Assembly (NCBI RefSeq): GCF_029813115.1 | Contig: NZ_JAPZDS010000006.1 | Span: 62,001-126,000, forward strand | Direction of reading: 5' to 3' | Source of the DNA: Aureimonas sp. SK2 | GTDB lineage: Bacteria > Pseudomonadota > Alphaproteobacteria > Rhizobiales > Rhizobiaceae | DNA length: 64,000 nt | Shown: piece after piece, positions 25,157 to 32,828 of the stretch | How positions within the stretch are numbered: the first letter of the stretch is position 1 | Layout of the letters: each line of letters opens with the position of its first letter | The notes under the pieces: model-generated | The model's database searches: none | Told to the model about the DNA's origin: nothing | The model's input: only the letters and a program-made list of their open reading frames with translations | Made by a program: the position numbers and the translations under genes

Positions 25157-25330
25157 ATGTCCTTGGATGCCCATCTCGCGACCCTGGAACAGCGCCATTC
25201 GGCTCTGAACGAGGAAATCGCCTCGGCCCACACCAAGCCTGCCATGAGCGATGCGGAAATACAGGAACTCAAGCGGCGCAAGCTGCAGCTGAAGGACGAG
25301 ATCGAGCGTCTGCGTCAATCGACCCATTGA
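25157..25330 (+). CDS. YdcH (DUF465) family small helical protein
   Basis: A 57-residue protein, MSLDAHLATLEQRHSALNEE at the start and ending LKDEIERLRQSTH. It forms two amphipathic helices with the DUF465 signature ELKRRKLQLKDEIERL. GAGGAG lies 8 bases before the ATG. It is clearly coding by length, ribosome site and family match. Function is unknown. It is divergent from the other DUF465 gene (24870 leftwards), which suggests an old duplication around a shared 286-base control region. Confidence 0.85.
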   Translation: MSLDAHLATLEQRHSALNEEIASAHTKPAMSDAEIQELKRRKLQLKDEIERLRQSTH

Positions 25331-25478
25331 TCCCTCAGGACCTATCATCCTTCGGCGCGGCCCTCGGGCCGCGTCTCTTCGTTTGGTGCCCGACCCTTGT
25401 AGTCTCGCCGCAATCGGTATCTACAGCAGCCCGCCGGTCTTGATCCGGCCCGTTATCGCCCGCTGCGCAGATGTTTCC

Positions 25479-26138
25479 ATGATCGACGACGACCGCATCC
25501 GCCCCCGACTGGTCCTGGCGACGACCCTCCTGCCGGATGGCGAGGCCGGTGAGGCCGCGCTCCGGGCGGCGCTCGCCGCGGGCGACGTCGCGTCCGTGCT
25601 GGTGGATCCCGCCGGCCGCCAGCCGACCCCCTTCCAGGATTTCGCCGAGCGGCTCGTGCCCCTGATCCAGGAGGCCGGTGCCGCCGCCATCGTCGCCGAG
25701 GACACGCGCTGTGCGGGCCGAGTCAGGGCCGACGGCTTCCACGACGCCTCCGGCAGCGTACCGGCCCTGCGCGAGGCGGTCGGGCGCTTTTCGCCCCGCC
25801 TCATCGTCGGCGGTTCGGGCTTCACGACCCGCCACGACGCGTTGGAGGCCGGCGAGTGCATGCCGGACTACCTGTTCTTCGGAAAGCTCGGCGCCGACGC
25901 AGGTCCCGAGCCGCTCCGCCGCAATCTGGAGCTTGCCGAGTGGTGGGCCTCCATCGTCGAGATCCCCTGCATCGTGCAGGGCGGCTCCGACCTGGCGGCC
26001 CTTTCCAGCGCGATCGAGACGCGCGCCGAGTTCATCGCCCTGTCCAGCGCGGTCTTCTCGGATCTTGCCCGCGCCGCCCATCAGGTCGAGGCCGCCAACC
26101 GCATGATCGACGCGGCGATGGAGGAGGCTTCGGCATGA
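25479..26138 (+). CDS. ThiE/TenI-like TIM-barrel protein (thiamine phosphate synthase family)
   Basis: A 219-residue protein resembling thiamine phosphate synthase, which joins HMP-PP and THZ-P. Visible segments are LVPLIQEAGAAAIVAEDT, RLIVGGSGFTTRHDALEAGE, DYLFFGKLGAD (the family's phosphate-binding loop region), and IPCIVQGGSDLAAL. It is divergent from canonical ThiE, and no other thi gene lies nearby, so actual thiamine synthesis is uncertain. ATG 25479 was chosen; no strong ribosome site is seen. It overlaps the Sel1 gene start by ATGA, so the pair is an operon. Confidence 0.7.
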   Translation: MIDDDRIRPRLVLATTLLPDGEAGEAALRAALAAGDVASVLVDPAGRQPTPFQDFAERLVPLIQEAGAAAIVAEDTRCAGRVRADGFHDASGSVPALREAVGRFSPRLIVGGSGFTTRHDALEAGECMPDYLFFGKLGADAGPEPLRRNLELAEWWASIVEIPCIVQGGSDLAALSSAIETRAEFIALSSAVFSDLARAAHQVEAANRMIDAAMEEASA

Positions 26139-27184
26139 GGCGCCTTGCGCTCCTCTTCGTGCTTCTCGCCGCCGAGCCCGCCCTCGCACAGGATGCGGCT
26201 GCGCCCGCTGTGACGCCTGCGCCGCCAGCCGCCGGTTCTGAGCCGCCGGTCGCCGGAGAGGGCACCGGCACGAACCCGCCGCCGCTGTCGCCCAATTTCC
26301 TGCCGACGCCCGTCGCCCGTGCGGCCGACGATCCGGCCGGGACGGACGGCGCTTCCGCCAGCGCGCAGGCCTATGGTGCTTTCCAGCGCGGCTACTACCT
26401 GTCGGCCCTGCGCCTTGCCGAGCCGCTCGCCAATCTCGGCGACCCGGCCGCCCAGACCCTTCTCGGCGAGATCTACGGTCGCGGTCTCGGCGTGCCCCGC
26501 GACGAGACGGAGGCCGCGCGCTGGTACGGCGTCGCCGCCAAGGCGGGCGTGCCGGAAGCCCAGTTCCGCTATGCCATGCTGCTGATCGAAGGCCGCGCGG
26601 TCGCGCCCGACGACGCGACCGCGCGCGACCTGATGAAGGCGGCCGCCGACGCCGGCAATCCGCTCGCCGCCTACAATTACGGCCAGATGCTGATCCGCGC
26701 GGCGCCCACCGGCGGCTTTACCGAGGCCGCGGGCTATTTCCGCAAGGCCGCCGAAGCCGGCCTGCCCGACGCGCAATACGCGCTGTCGCAGCTCTACGCC
26801 TATGGCAAGGGGCTCGAGAAGGCCGACGACGGCGAGGCCCGCCGCTGGCTCGCCGAGGCGGCCAAGGGCGGCAGCGACACCGCGCAGATCGAACTCGGCA
26901 TCTGGCTGATCAACGGCCGGGGCGGTCCGGCCGAGCCGCTGGAAGGATTTCGCTGGCTGAAGGGGGCGGCCGACCGGGGCAATCCGATCGCCGTCAACCG
27001 CATGGCCCATCTCTACAAGGACGGCGTCGGCACGCCGCGCGACCGCGCCCAGGCGGCCATGTGGACGGTGCTCGCCCGCCGCGCCTCAAATTCGGACGCG
27101 ACGCTGGACGGCTGGTTCCGGACGCTGCCCGACGTCGAGCAGAAGGCCGCCCTGGAGGCCGCCAACCGCTTCCGCTCCGGCTAG
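26135..27184 (+). CDS. Exported Sel1-repeat protein
   Basis: A 349-residue protein. The signal peptide (1-19, ending ALAQ) is followed by a Pro/Ala-rich linker (20-75) and about six Sel1-like repeats (about 85-325). Examples are AAQTLLGEIYGRGLGVPRDE, AQFRYAMLLIEGRAVAPDDA and AVNRMAHLYKDGVGTPRDRA. Sel1 solenoids mediate protein-protein contacts; in rhizobia such periplasmic proteins often relate to exopolysaccharide or signalling, but nothing here fixes a partner. ATG 26135 overlaps the ThiE-like stop. Confidence 0.88.
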   Translation: MRRLALLFVLLAAEPALAQDAAAPAVTPAPPAAGSEPPVAGEGTGTNPPPLSPNFLPTPVARAADDPAGTDGASASAQAYGAFQRGYYLSALRLAEPLANLGDPAAQTLLGEIYGRGLGVPRDETEAARWYGVAAKAGVPEAQFRYAMLLIEGRAVAPDDATARDLMKAAADAGNPLAAYNYGQMLIRAAPTGGFTEAAGYFRKAAEAGLPDAQYALSQLYAYGKGLEKADDGEARRWLAEAAKGGSDTAQIELGIWLINGRGGPAEPLEGFRWLKGAADRGNPIAVNRMAHLYKDGVGTPRDRAQAAMWTVLARRASNSDATLDGWFRTLPDVEQKAALEAANRFRSG

Positions 27185-27315
27185 AGGCTTGAGTCCGACG
27201 CCCGGATGTGGTTCTGAGGCGCCCGTTCCCCCATTCGCCCCGCTTTGCTGCGGGAATGCGGCATGCCCCTTCGGCCGCCGCCTGTTCTTTCGATCGTTGT
27301 AGGAAAGTTGAAGAC

Positions 27316-28164
27316 ATGGCCCGTACGGCGCTGATGAACGTCATGACGCAGGCCGCCATGAAGGCGGGCCGCTCGCTCACGCGCGATTTCGGCGAGGTGC
27401 AGAACCTCCAGGTTTCGATGAAGGGTCCGGCGGACTTCGTGTCGCAGGCCGACCGCAAGGCCGAGGAGATCGTCTACGCCGAACTCGCCCGCGCCCGCCC
27501 CGACTGGGGCTTCCTGATGGAGGAGCGCGGCGCTATCGAAGGGCGCGACCCACAGCATCGCTGGATCGTCGATCCGCTCGACGGCACCACCAACTTCCTG
27601 CACGGAATTCCGCACTTCGCCATCTCGATCGGGCTGGAGCGCGACGGGCAGATCGTCGCGGGCGTCATCTTCAACCCGGTGACCGACGAGCTCTACACCG
27701 CCGAGAAGGGCGGCGGCGCCTTCCTTAACGATCGCCGCATCCGCGTCGCCGCGCGCACCAAGCTCGCCGAATGCGTCGTGGCGACGGGCGTCCCCCATCT
27801 CGGCCATGCCGACCACGCGCGCTATCTCTTCGAGGCCCGCCAGATAATGGGCGAGGCGGCGGGCATCCGCGCCTTCGGCTCGGCCGCGCTCAACCTCGCC
27901 TATCTCGCCGCCGGCCGCATCGACGGCTTCTGGGAGCACTCGCTCCAGCCCTGGGACGTGGCGGCCGGCTCGATGCTTGTGCGCGAGGCCGGCGGTTTCG
28001 TCACCCATTCCGACGGCTCGAAGTTCGAGTTCGTCGAGGGCGATATCGCCTGCGGCAACGAACTCGTCCACAAGGCCCTGGTCGCCCAGCTCGCCAAGGC
28101 GAACACCGCGCTGCGCGGCGGGGCGAAGCCCAAGGCCGAGGCCACAGTCGAAAAAGACGCCTGA
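27316..28164 (+). CDS. suhB: Inositol monophosphatase family protein
   Basis: A 282-residue Mg2+-dependent phosphatase of the IMPase/FBPase superfamily. Metal-site motifs are DPLDGTTNFLHGIPHFAISIG (split motif DPLDGT) and WDVAAGSMLVREAGG. The first acidic site reads FLMEERG. Substrates may include inositol phosphates, or it may act as SuhB in rRNA antitermination; sequence alone does not decide. ATG 27316 was chosen because the family begins there; an upstream open frame starting at 27208 lacks support. A hairpin follows the stop. Confidence 0.9.
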   Translation: MARTALMNVMTQAAMKAGRSLTRDFGEVQNLQVSMKGPADFVSQADRKAEEIVYAELARARPDWGFLMEERGAIEGRDPQHRWIVDPLDGTTNFLHGIPHFAISIGLERDGQIVAGVIFNPVTDELYTAEKGGGAFLNDRRIRVAARTKLAECVVATGVPHLGHADHARYLFEARQIMGEAAGIRAFGSAALNLAYLAAGRIDGFWEHSLQPWDVAAGSMLVREAGGFVTHSDGSKFEFVEGDIACGNELVHKALVAQLAKANTALRGGAKPKAEATVEKDA

Positions 28165-28173
28165 CACCTTGCT

Positions 28174-28215
28174 GCGGCGCGCTTCTCGCGAAAAAAGCGA
28201 TTTGCAGCGCGCCGC
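28174..28215 (+). terminator. Hairpin after suhB, possible terminator
   Basis: GCGGCGCGC (28174-28182) pairs with GCGCGCCGC (28207-28215), with an inner TCGC/GCGA pair. The stem is strong but the following T-tract is poor (CGCTTTATCT). Confidence 0.45.
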
Positions 28216-28237
28216 CGCTTTATCTCTTTGATTTCAT

Positions 28238-28281
28238 GCATCGGGCTTTCCGAAAATCGATATCGATTTCCGGGCCGATGC
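28238..28281. repeat. 44-base imperfect inverted repeat before the MotA/ExbB-like gene
   Basis: An inner 16-bp perfect palindrome AAATCGATATCGATTT (28254-28269) is flanked by outer arms GCATCGG (28238-28244) and CCGATGC (28275-28281). No T-tract follows. It lies 49 bases before the start codon, so it is either an operator or a structured 5' leader. No known regulator site is recognised. Confidence 0.55.
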
Positions 28282-28329
28282 TGTAGCTTCCCGCCAGCCA
28301 GCGAGTTCGCCAAGCGGGTGCCCGTGCCG

Positions 28330-29373
28330 ATGCAGGTTCTGAGTTCATCTCCCGACGGCCGCCCGACCGCTCCCGGCGGGCCGGAACGGTTTTCCAGCCC
28401 GCTGGTCTTCCTGTGGGCCATGCTGGTGTTCCTGGCGCTCGCCGGCTTTGTGGCCCTGATCCTCGGCCGCCAGGTCATCCAGGCCTTCTCCACCAATCCG
28501 GGCCTCAACGGCCTGATCCTGGGCGTCCTGGCGGTGGGCATCCTGCTCGCGGTGGCGCAGATCCTGCGGCTCGCGCGCGAGGCGCGCTGGCTCAACGCCC
28601 TGCGCGACAACGATCGCGAGCGCCGCGCCCGCTCGCCCGTGCTGCTCGCCCCCATGGAGGCGATGATCGGCCACGGGGCGATGCCGCGCACCCTGCCGGC
28701 GCCGTCCGTGCGGGCGGTGCTCGACTCGGTCGGCGGGCGCCTCGACGAATCGCGCGACGTGTCGCGCTACCTCGTCGGCCTGCTCGTGTTCCTCGGCCTT
28801 CTCGGCACCTTCTGGGGCCTCCTCACCACGATCGGCTCGATCTCGGCCACGATCCAGTCGCTGGACCCGGCGGCCGGCGACGCGGCCACCGTGCTCGATT
28901 CGGTGAAGAGCGGCCTGTCGGCGCCCCTGTCCGGCATGGGCACCGCCTTCTCGTCCTCGCTCTTCGGCCTGTCGGGATCGCTGGTCCTCGGCTTTCTCGA
29001 CCTCCAGGTCGGGCGCGCGCAGAACCGCTTCTACACCGAGCTGGAGGACTGGCTCGCCACGATCTCCGTCGAAGGCGCCGCGCTGCCCGCCTCCGTGGCC
29101 GCGCCCGAGGCCACGGCCGTCGGCTCGGCCGGCGAGGAGTTCCGCCTCCTGTCGGACCGCATAAACCGGCTGGTGCTGGAACACTCGACCAGCCCGCGCA
29201 CCTCGGCGGCCATGGCCAATCTCGCCGAAAGCATTCAGGGCCTCGTGCAGCACATGCGCGGCGAGCAGCAGACGCTGCGCGACTTCGTTGAGGCGCAGGC
29301 GGGCGAGCAGCGCGAGATGCGGCGCGTGATGGAGCGCCTCGTGCGCTCGCTGACCGAAATCGAGCGGAACTGA
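28330..29373 (+). CDS. MotA/TolQ/ExbB-superfamily stator-type membrane protein
   Basis: A 347-residue inner-membrane protein with four predicted helices at about 25-46, 60-80, 147-172 and 200-224. Helices 3 and 4 carry the proton-channel signature: GLLVFLGLLGTFWGLLTTIG and LSGMGTAFSSSLFGLSGSLV. A helical cytoplasmic C-terminal tail follows (about 225-347). It is paired with a MotB/OmpA-like gene 4 bases downstream. The arrangement resembles MotAB, ZorAB and TolQR stator units that use an ion gradient, but no flagellar or tol genes are near. ATG 28330 was chosen (a GTG two codons before is possible); the ribosome site is weak. Confidence 0.82.
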   Translation: MQVLSSSPDGRPTAPGGPERFSSPLVFLWAMLVFLALAGFVALILGRQVIQAFSTNPGLNGLILGVLAVGILLAVAQILRLAREARWLNALRDNDRERRARSPVLLAPMEAMIGHGAMPRTLPAPSVRAVLDSVGGRLDESRDVSRYLVGLLVFLGLLGTFWGLLTTIGSISATIQSLDPAAGDAATVLDSVKSGLSAPLSGMGTAFSSSLFGLSGSLVLGFLDLQVGRAQNRFYTELEDWLATISVEGAALPASVAAPEATAVGSAGEEFRLLSDRINRLVLEHSTSPRTSAAMANLAESIQGLVQHMRGEQQTLRDFVEAQAGEQREMRRVMERLVRSLTEIERN

Positions 29374-29377
29374 CGCC

Positions 29378-30412
29378 GTGGCGCTCGGGCGCGGACGCCG
29401 TCTGCGGCGCGAGATCGACTACTGGCCGGGCTTCGTGGACGCCCTGTCCACGCTTCTCCTGGCCATCATGTTCCTGCTGTCGGTCTTCGTGATCGCGCAG
29501 TTCCTCCTCAGCCGCGACCTGTCGGGGCGGGACACGATCCTCGACCGGCTGAACTCGCAGATCGCCGAGCTCAACCAGCTCCTGGCGCTGGAGCGCTCCA
29601 ACTCGACCGACTTCCAGGACCAGATTTCGGCGCTCCAGGCCTCGCTCGCGGGCGCCGAGAGCGAGCGCACGCGCCTTCAGTCGGCACTCGACGGCGAACG
29701 CGCGGCGGCCGGCGCGGGCGACGGGGGCGCGCGGATCGGCGAGCTGCAGGCCACGGTCGAATCGGAGCGCCAGATTTCGGCCCAGGCGCGCACCCAGATC
29801 GACCTCCTGAATCAGCAGCTCTCCGCGCTCCGCCAGCAGATCGCCGCACTGGAGGATGCGCTCGGCGCCTCCGAAAGCCGCGACCGCGAAAGCCAGACCC
29901 AGATCGCCGATCTCGGCCGCCGCCTCAACGTCGCGCTCGCCCAGCGCGTCCAGGAACTGGCGCGCTATCGCTCCGACTTCTTCGGCCGCCTGCGCGAGAT
30001 CCTGGCCGACCGCGACAACATCCGCATCGTCGGCGACCGGTTCGTCTTTCAGTCGGAGGTGCTCTTCGCCTCCGGGGCGGACGTGCTCCAGGCCGCCGGG
30101 CGGGACGAGATGCAGAAGCTGGCCGATGCCATCATCCAGCTGAACCGCGAGATCCCCTCCGATATCAACTGGATCATCCGCGTCGACGGCCACACCGACA
30201 ACGTGCCCATCACGGGCGGCCGCTTCGCCGACAACTGGCAGCTGTCCACCGCGCGCGCGGCCGCCGTCGTGCGCTTTCTGGTGGAGGCCGGTGTGCCGGC
30301 CAATCGCCTGGCCGCCACCGGCTTCGGCGAGTTCCAGCCGCTGGTGGCGGGCGACACGCCGGAGGCGCGCGCCCGCAACCGGCGCATCGAGCTGAAGCTG
30401 ACGGAGCGGTGA
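29378..30412 (+). CDS. MotB-like OmpA-domain protein with a periplasmic coiled coil
   Basis: A 344-residue protein starting with GTG. A single transmembrane helix (about 17-43) carries Asp21 in GFVDALSTLLLAIMFLL, the position of the ion-carrying aspartate of MotB/ZorB. A long coiled coil (about 48-180) is rich in Gln, Ser and Glu. A C-terminal OmpA peptidoglycan-binding domain (about 215-344) shows VDGHTDNVPI, LSTARAAAVVRFL and ARNRRIELKL. Together with the upstream MotA/ExbB-like protein it forms a predicted stator anchored to the wall. The stop overlaps the next gene's GTG (GTGA). Confidence 0.85.
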   Translation: MALGRGRRLRREIDYWPGFVDALSTLLLAIMFLLSVFVIAQFLLSRDLSGRDTILDRLNSQIAELNQLLALERSNSTDFQDQISALQASLAGAESERTRLQSALDGERAAAGAGDGGARIGELQATVESERQISAQARTQIDLLNQQLSALRQQIAALEDALGASESRDRESQTQIADLGRRLNVALAQRVQELARYRSDFFGRLREILADRDNIRIVGDRFVFQSEVLFASGADVLQAAGRDEMQKLADAIIQLNREIPSDINWIIRVDGHTDNVPITGGRFADNWQLSTARAAAVVRFLVEAGVPANRLAATGFGEFQPLVAGDTPEARARNRRIELKLTER

Positions 30413-31098
30413 GCGGCCCGCGCGCCGCGCGCCTTCTCGACCTCGTGGAGATCCTGCGCCGTCACCGCCGACCGGTGGCGGGCGAGACACTGGCAGGCGA
30501 GCTCGGCATCAGCCTGCGCACGCTTTATCGCGATGTCGCGGTCCTCCAAGGGCAGGGCGTGCCGGTGGAGGGGGCGGCCGGGCTCGGCTACGTGCTGCGC
30601 CCCGGCCTGACCTTGCCGCCCCTCATGTTCGACGAGGACGAGATCGACGCTCTGGTGCTCGGCCTGCGCTTCGTCGCGCGCCGCCTGCCCCAGACGCTGG
30701 GGCCGGGCGCAGCCGGCGCGCTCGCCAAGATCGAGGATGTGCTTCCGACCAACCGCTCGGTCGACATGGTCCAGCTCTTCGCCGATGGCGCGACGCCGAA
30801 GGACCACGCCTGCCTGGGGACGATCCGCGAGGCGATCCGGGACGAGAAGGCCTTGGCCATCCGCTACACGGACAAGGCCGGTATCGGGTCCGAACGCGTC
30901 GTCTGGCCGATCATCGTCGGCTTCTTCGATGCAGCCGAGGTTCTGGCGGCCTGGTGCGAGATGCGCGGCGACTTCCGCCATTTCCGGCTCGACCGGATCG
31001 CCGACGCCCGCCCGGCCGGCCACCGGATGGGCCGCCGGCACCGCGTGCTCCTTGCCGACTGGCGCCTCATGCGCGAGGCCGAAGAGTGCGGCTGCTGA
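30409..31098 (+). CDS. YafY-type HTH/WYL transcriptional regulator
   Basis: A 229-residue regulator. The DeoR-like helix-turn-helix (about 5-55) contains AGELGISLRTLYRDVAVLQG. A WYL domain (about 140-210) contains AIRYTDKAGIGSERVVWPII and VLAAWCEMRGDFRHFRLDRI. WYL domains bind small ligands or nucleic-acid fragments. The GTG start overlaps the stop of the OmpA-like gene, so it is co-transcribed with the stator pair. The following VOC gene is a common YafY neighbour, so its natural target may be that gene. Confidence 0.88.
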   Translation: MSGPRAARLLDLVEILRRHRRPVAGETLAGELGISLRTLYRDVAVLQGQGVPVEGAAGLGYVLRPGLTLPPLMFDEDEIDALVLGLRFVARRLPQTLGPGAAGALAKIEDVLPTNRSVDMVQLFADGATPKDHACLGTIREAIRDEKALAIRYTDKAGIGSERVVWPIIVGFFDAAEVLAAWCEMRGDFRHFRLDRIADARPAGHRMGRRHRVLLADWRLMREAEECGC

Positions 31099-31157
31099 CA
31101 TCGGCTGACAGGAGGGGCGTCTAGAAGGGGCATGTTCATCCCGAACGGAGCCCTCCG

Positions 31158-31526
31158 ATGACCCCATACGTCCTCTTCTATGTCGAGAACCCAACTACCT
31201 CCGCAAAGGCGATCCAGACGCTTCTCGGCGCCGCGCCGGTCGAGACGTCGCCGGCTTTCGTGCTGTTCGTGATCGACGGCGTCCGGCTCGGCCTCTGGCG
31301 CACCGCCGACGTGCGGCCGCTCTCCCAACCGGCGGGCGAGAACGGAGAAATCTCGCTGGAGGTCGAAACGCGAGAGGCCGTGAATCGCCACCATGCCGAG
31401 TGGCAGGACCACGCTCTGCCGATCCTCCAGGCGCCCGAGGACAAGGATTTCGGCTACACCGCCACGGTCGGTCTTCCGGGGCCGCTTCGCCTTCGGGTGT
31501 TTCATCCCGGCGCGATGCAGGGCTGA
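31158..31526 (+). CDS. VOC (glyoxalase/bleomycin-resistance) superfamily protein
   Basis: A 122-residue single-domain protein with paired beta-alpha-beta-beta-beta modules: LFYVENPTTSAKAIQTLLGA, then ISLEVETREAVNRHHAEWQD. Possible metal ligands are few, so it could be a binding protein rather than an enzyme. It follows the WYL regulator by 59 bases, an arrangement seen often in Hyphomicrobiales and suggestive of functional linkage. Substrate is unknown. The start is supported by GGAGCCCTCC upstream. Confidence 0.82.
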   Translation: MTPYVLFYVENPTTSAKAIQTLLGAAPVETSPAFVLFVIDGVRLGLWRTADVRPLSQPAGENGEISLEVETREAVNRHHAEWQDHALPILQAPEDKDFGYTATVGLPGPLRLRVFHPGAMQG

Positions 31527-31542
31527 GGCCGAAAGGCGCGCC

Positions 31543-32766
31543 TCAGCGGCGTGCCAGCTCGTCGCGGATCAGGCGGCCGAGGCGGGGGATGCCCTCCGTC
31601 ACGGCGCGCTGGTCGGCGAGCGTGAAGGAGAGGCGCAGCGTGTTGCGCCCGGAGCCGTCGGCGAAGAATGCGCTGCCGGGAACGAAGGCGACGCGCTCCT
31701 CCGCGACGGCGCGCGCCAGAAGCACCGTCGTGTCGATGGATTCGGGCAGCGTCACCCAGACGAACATGCCGCCCTCGGGCCGGCTCCAGCTCACGCCTTC
31801 GGGCATCGCGGCGTCGAGCGCCGCCAGCACCGCGTCGCGACGATCGCCGTAGACCCGTCGGACCTTCTCCACCTGTTCGCCGTAGCTCGTCTCGGCGACG
31901 CGGTGGATCGCCATCTGGTTGATCGAGGGGCTGTGGAGATCGGCCGCCTGCTTCATCAGGACGAGCTTCTCCACGATGCGGCGCGGCGCGCAGATCCAGC
32001 CCATGCGCAGGCCCGGCGCCAGGATCTTGGAGAAGGAGCCGCAATAGATCGTACGGGCCTCGTCGAGGCTCCCCGAACGGGCGCAGTCGAGCGCGACGAT
32101 CGGCGGGACCGGCTGCCCCTCGTAGCGCAGCGCCTGGTAGGCGGCGTCCTCGATCACCGCGATATCGAGTTCGGCGGCGAGGTCGAGCACGGCCTCGCGC
32201 TGCGCGAGGTTCAGCGTCTCGCCCGTCGGATTGGCGAAGTCGGGCACGAGATAGGCGAACTTTGCCCGGCCGCCGGCTTTCGCTGCCGCGTCGGCATAGG
32301 CTGCGGGCGTCGTGTTGCCGCCGTTCGGCTGGAGCCGCGCATAGGTCGGCTCGTAGGCGTTGAAGGCTTGGAGCGCGCCGAGATAGGTCGGCCAGGTGAC
32401 GAGCGCGGTGTCCGCCGGCGAGAGCATCAGCTTGCCGAGATAGTCGAGCCCCTGTTGCGAGCCGGAGGTGATGAAGACGTTGTTCTCGTCGCAGGGGACG
32501 CCGAGCGTGCTCATGTAGGAGGCCAGCCAGCGGCGCAGCGGCAGGTAGCCTTCGCTCACCTGATACTGGAGCGCGGCGTTGGCCTGCGCGCCGCCGAGCA
32601 CCTCCGCATAGGCCTCGCGGAACGCCTCGTGCGGGAACAGCGCGGGATCGGGGATCCCGCCCGCGAAGGAGATGATGTCCGGCTGGTCGAGAAGCTTCAG
32701 AAGCTCCCGGATCTCGGACGCCTTCATGCGGCTGGAACGGGTGGCGAAGAGATCGGTCAGGGTCAT
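31543..32766 (-). CDS. PLP-dependent aminotransferase (2-aminoadipate aminotransferase-like)
   Basis: A 407-residue class I/II aminotransferase. The start motif is IISFAGGIPDPALFPHEAF. A cofactor-binding segment ITSGSQQGLDYLGKLML is present, and the PLP lysine lies in YCGSFSKILAPGLRMGW. It resembles the LysN/AroJ/MocR-catalytic group, without a DNA-binding domain. Substrate is not predictable. ATG 32766 is clear because CAGGAGGATTTG precedes it perfectly. It is convergent with the VOC gene and encoded alone. Confidence 0.9.
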   Translation of the reverse strand: MTLTDLFATRSSRMKASEIRELLKLLDQPDIISFAGGIPDPALFPHEAFREAYAEVLGGAQANAALQYQVSEGYLPLRRWLASYMSTLGVPCDENNVFITSGSQQGLDYLGKLMLSPADTALVTWPTYLGALQAFNAYEPTYARLQPNGGNTTPAAYADAAAKAGGRAKFAYLVPDFANPTGETLNLAQREAVLDLAAELDIAVIEDAAYQALRYEGQPVPPIVALDCARSGSLDEARTIYCGSFSKILAPGLRMGWICAPRRIVEKLVLMKQAADLHSPSINQMAIHRVAETSYGEQVEKVRRVYGDRRDAVLAALDAAMPEGVSWSRPEGGMFVWVTLPESIDTTVLLARAVAEERVAFVPGSAFFADGSGRNTLRLSFTLADQRAVTEGIPRLGRLIRDELARR

Positions 32767-32828
32767 CAAATCCTCCTGGGGATGCTTCACACCCGCAGCG
32801 GGAATATGTCAACAATGCTGACCTATTT

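Noticed and set aside
25383-25478. A TPP riboswitch before the ThiE-like gene
   Set aside because: I could not find the conserved CTGAGA and related thi-box segments; only a short spacer precedes the gene.
28330-30412. Reading the stator-like pair as a Zorya anti-phage system
   Set aside because: No zorC, zorD or zorE homologue is adjacent, and the surroundings are housekeeping genes. The resemblance is kept only as an architectural comparison.
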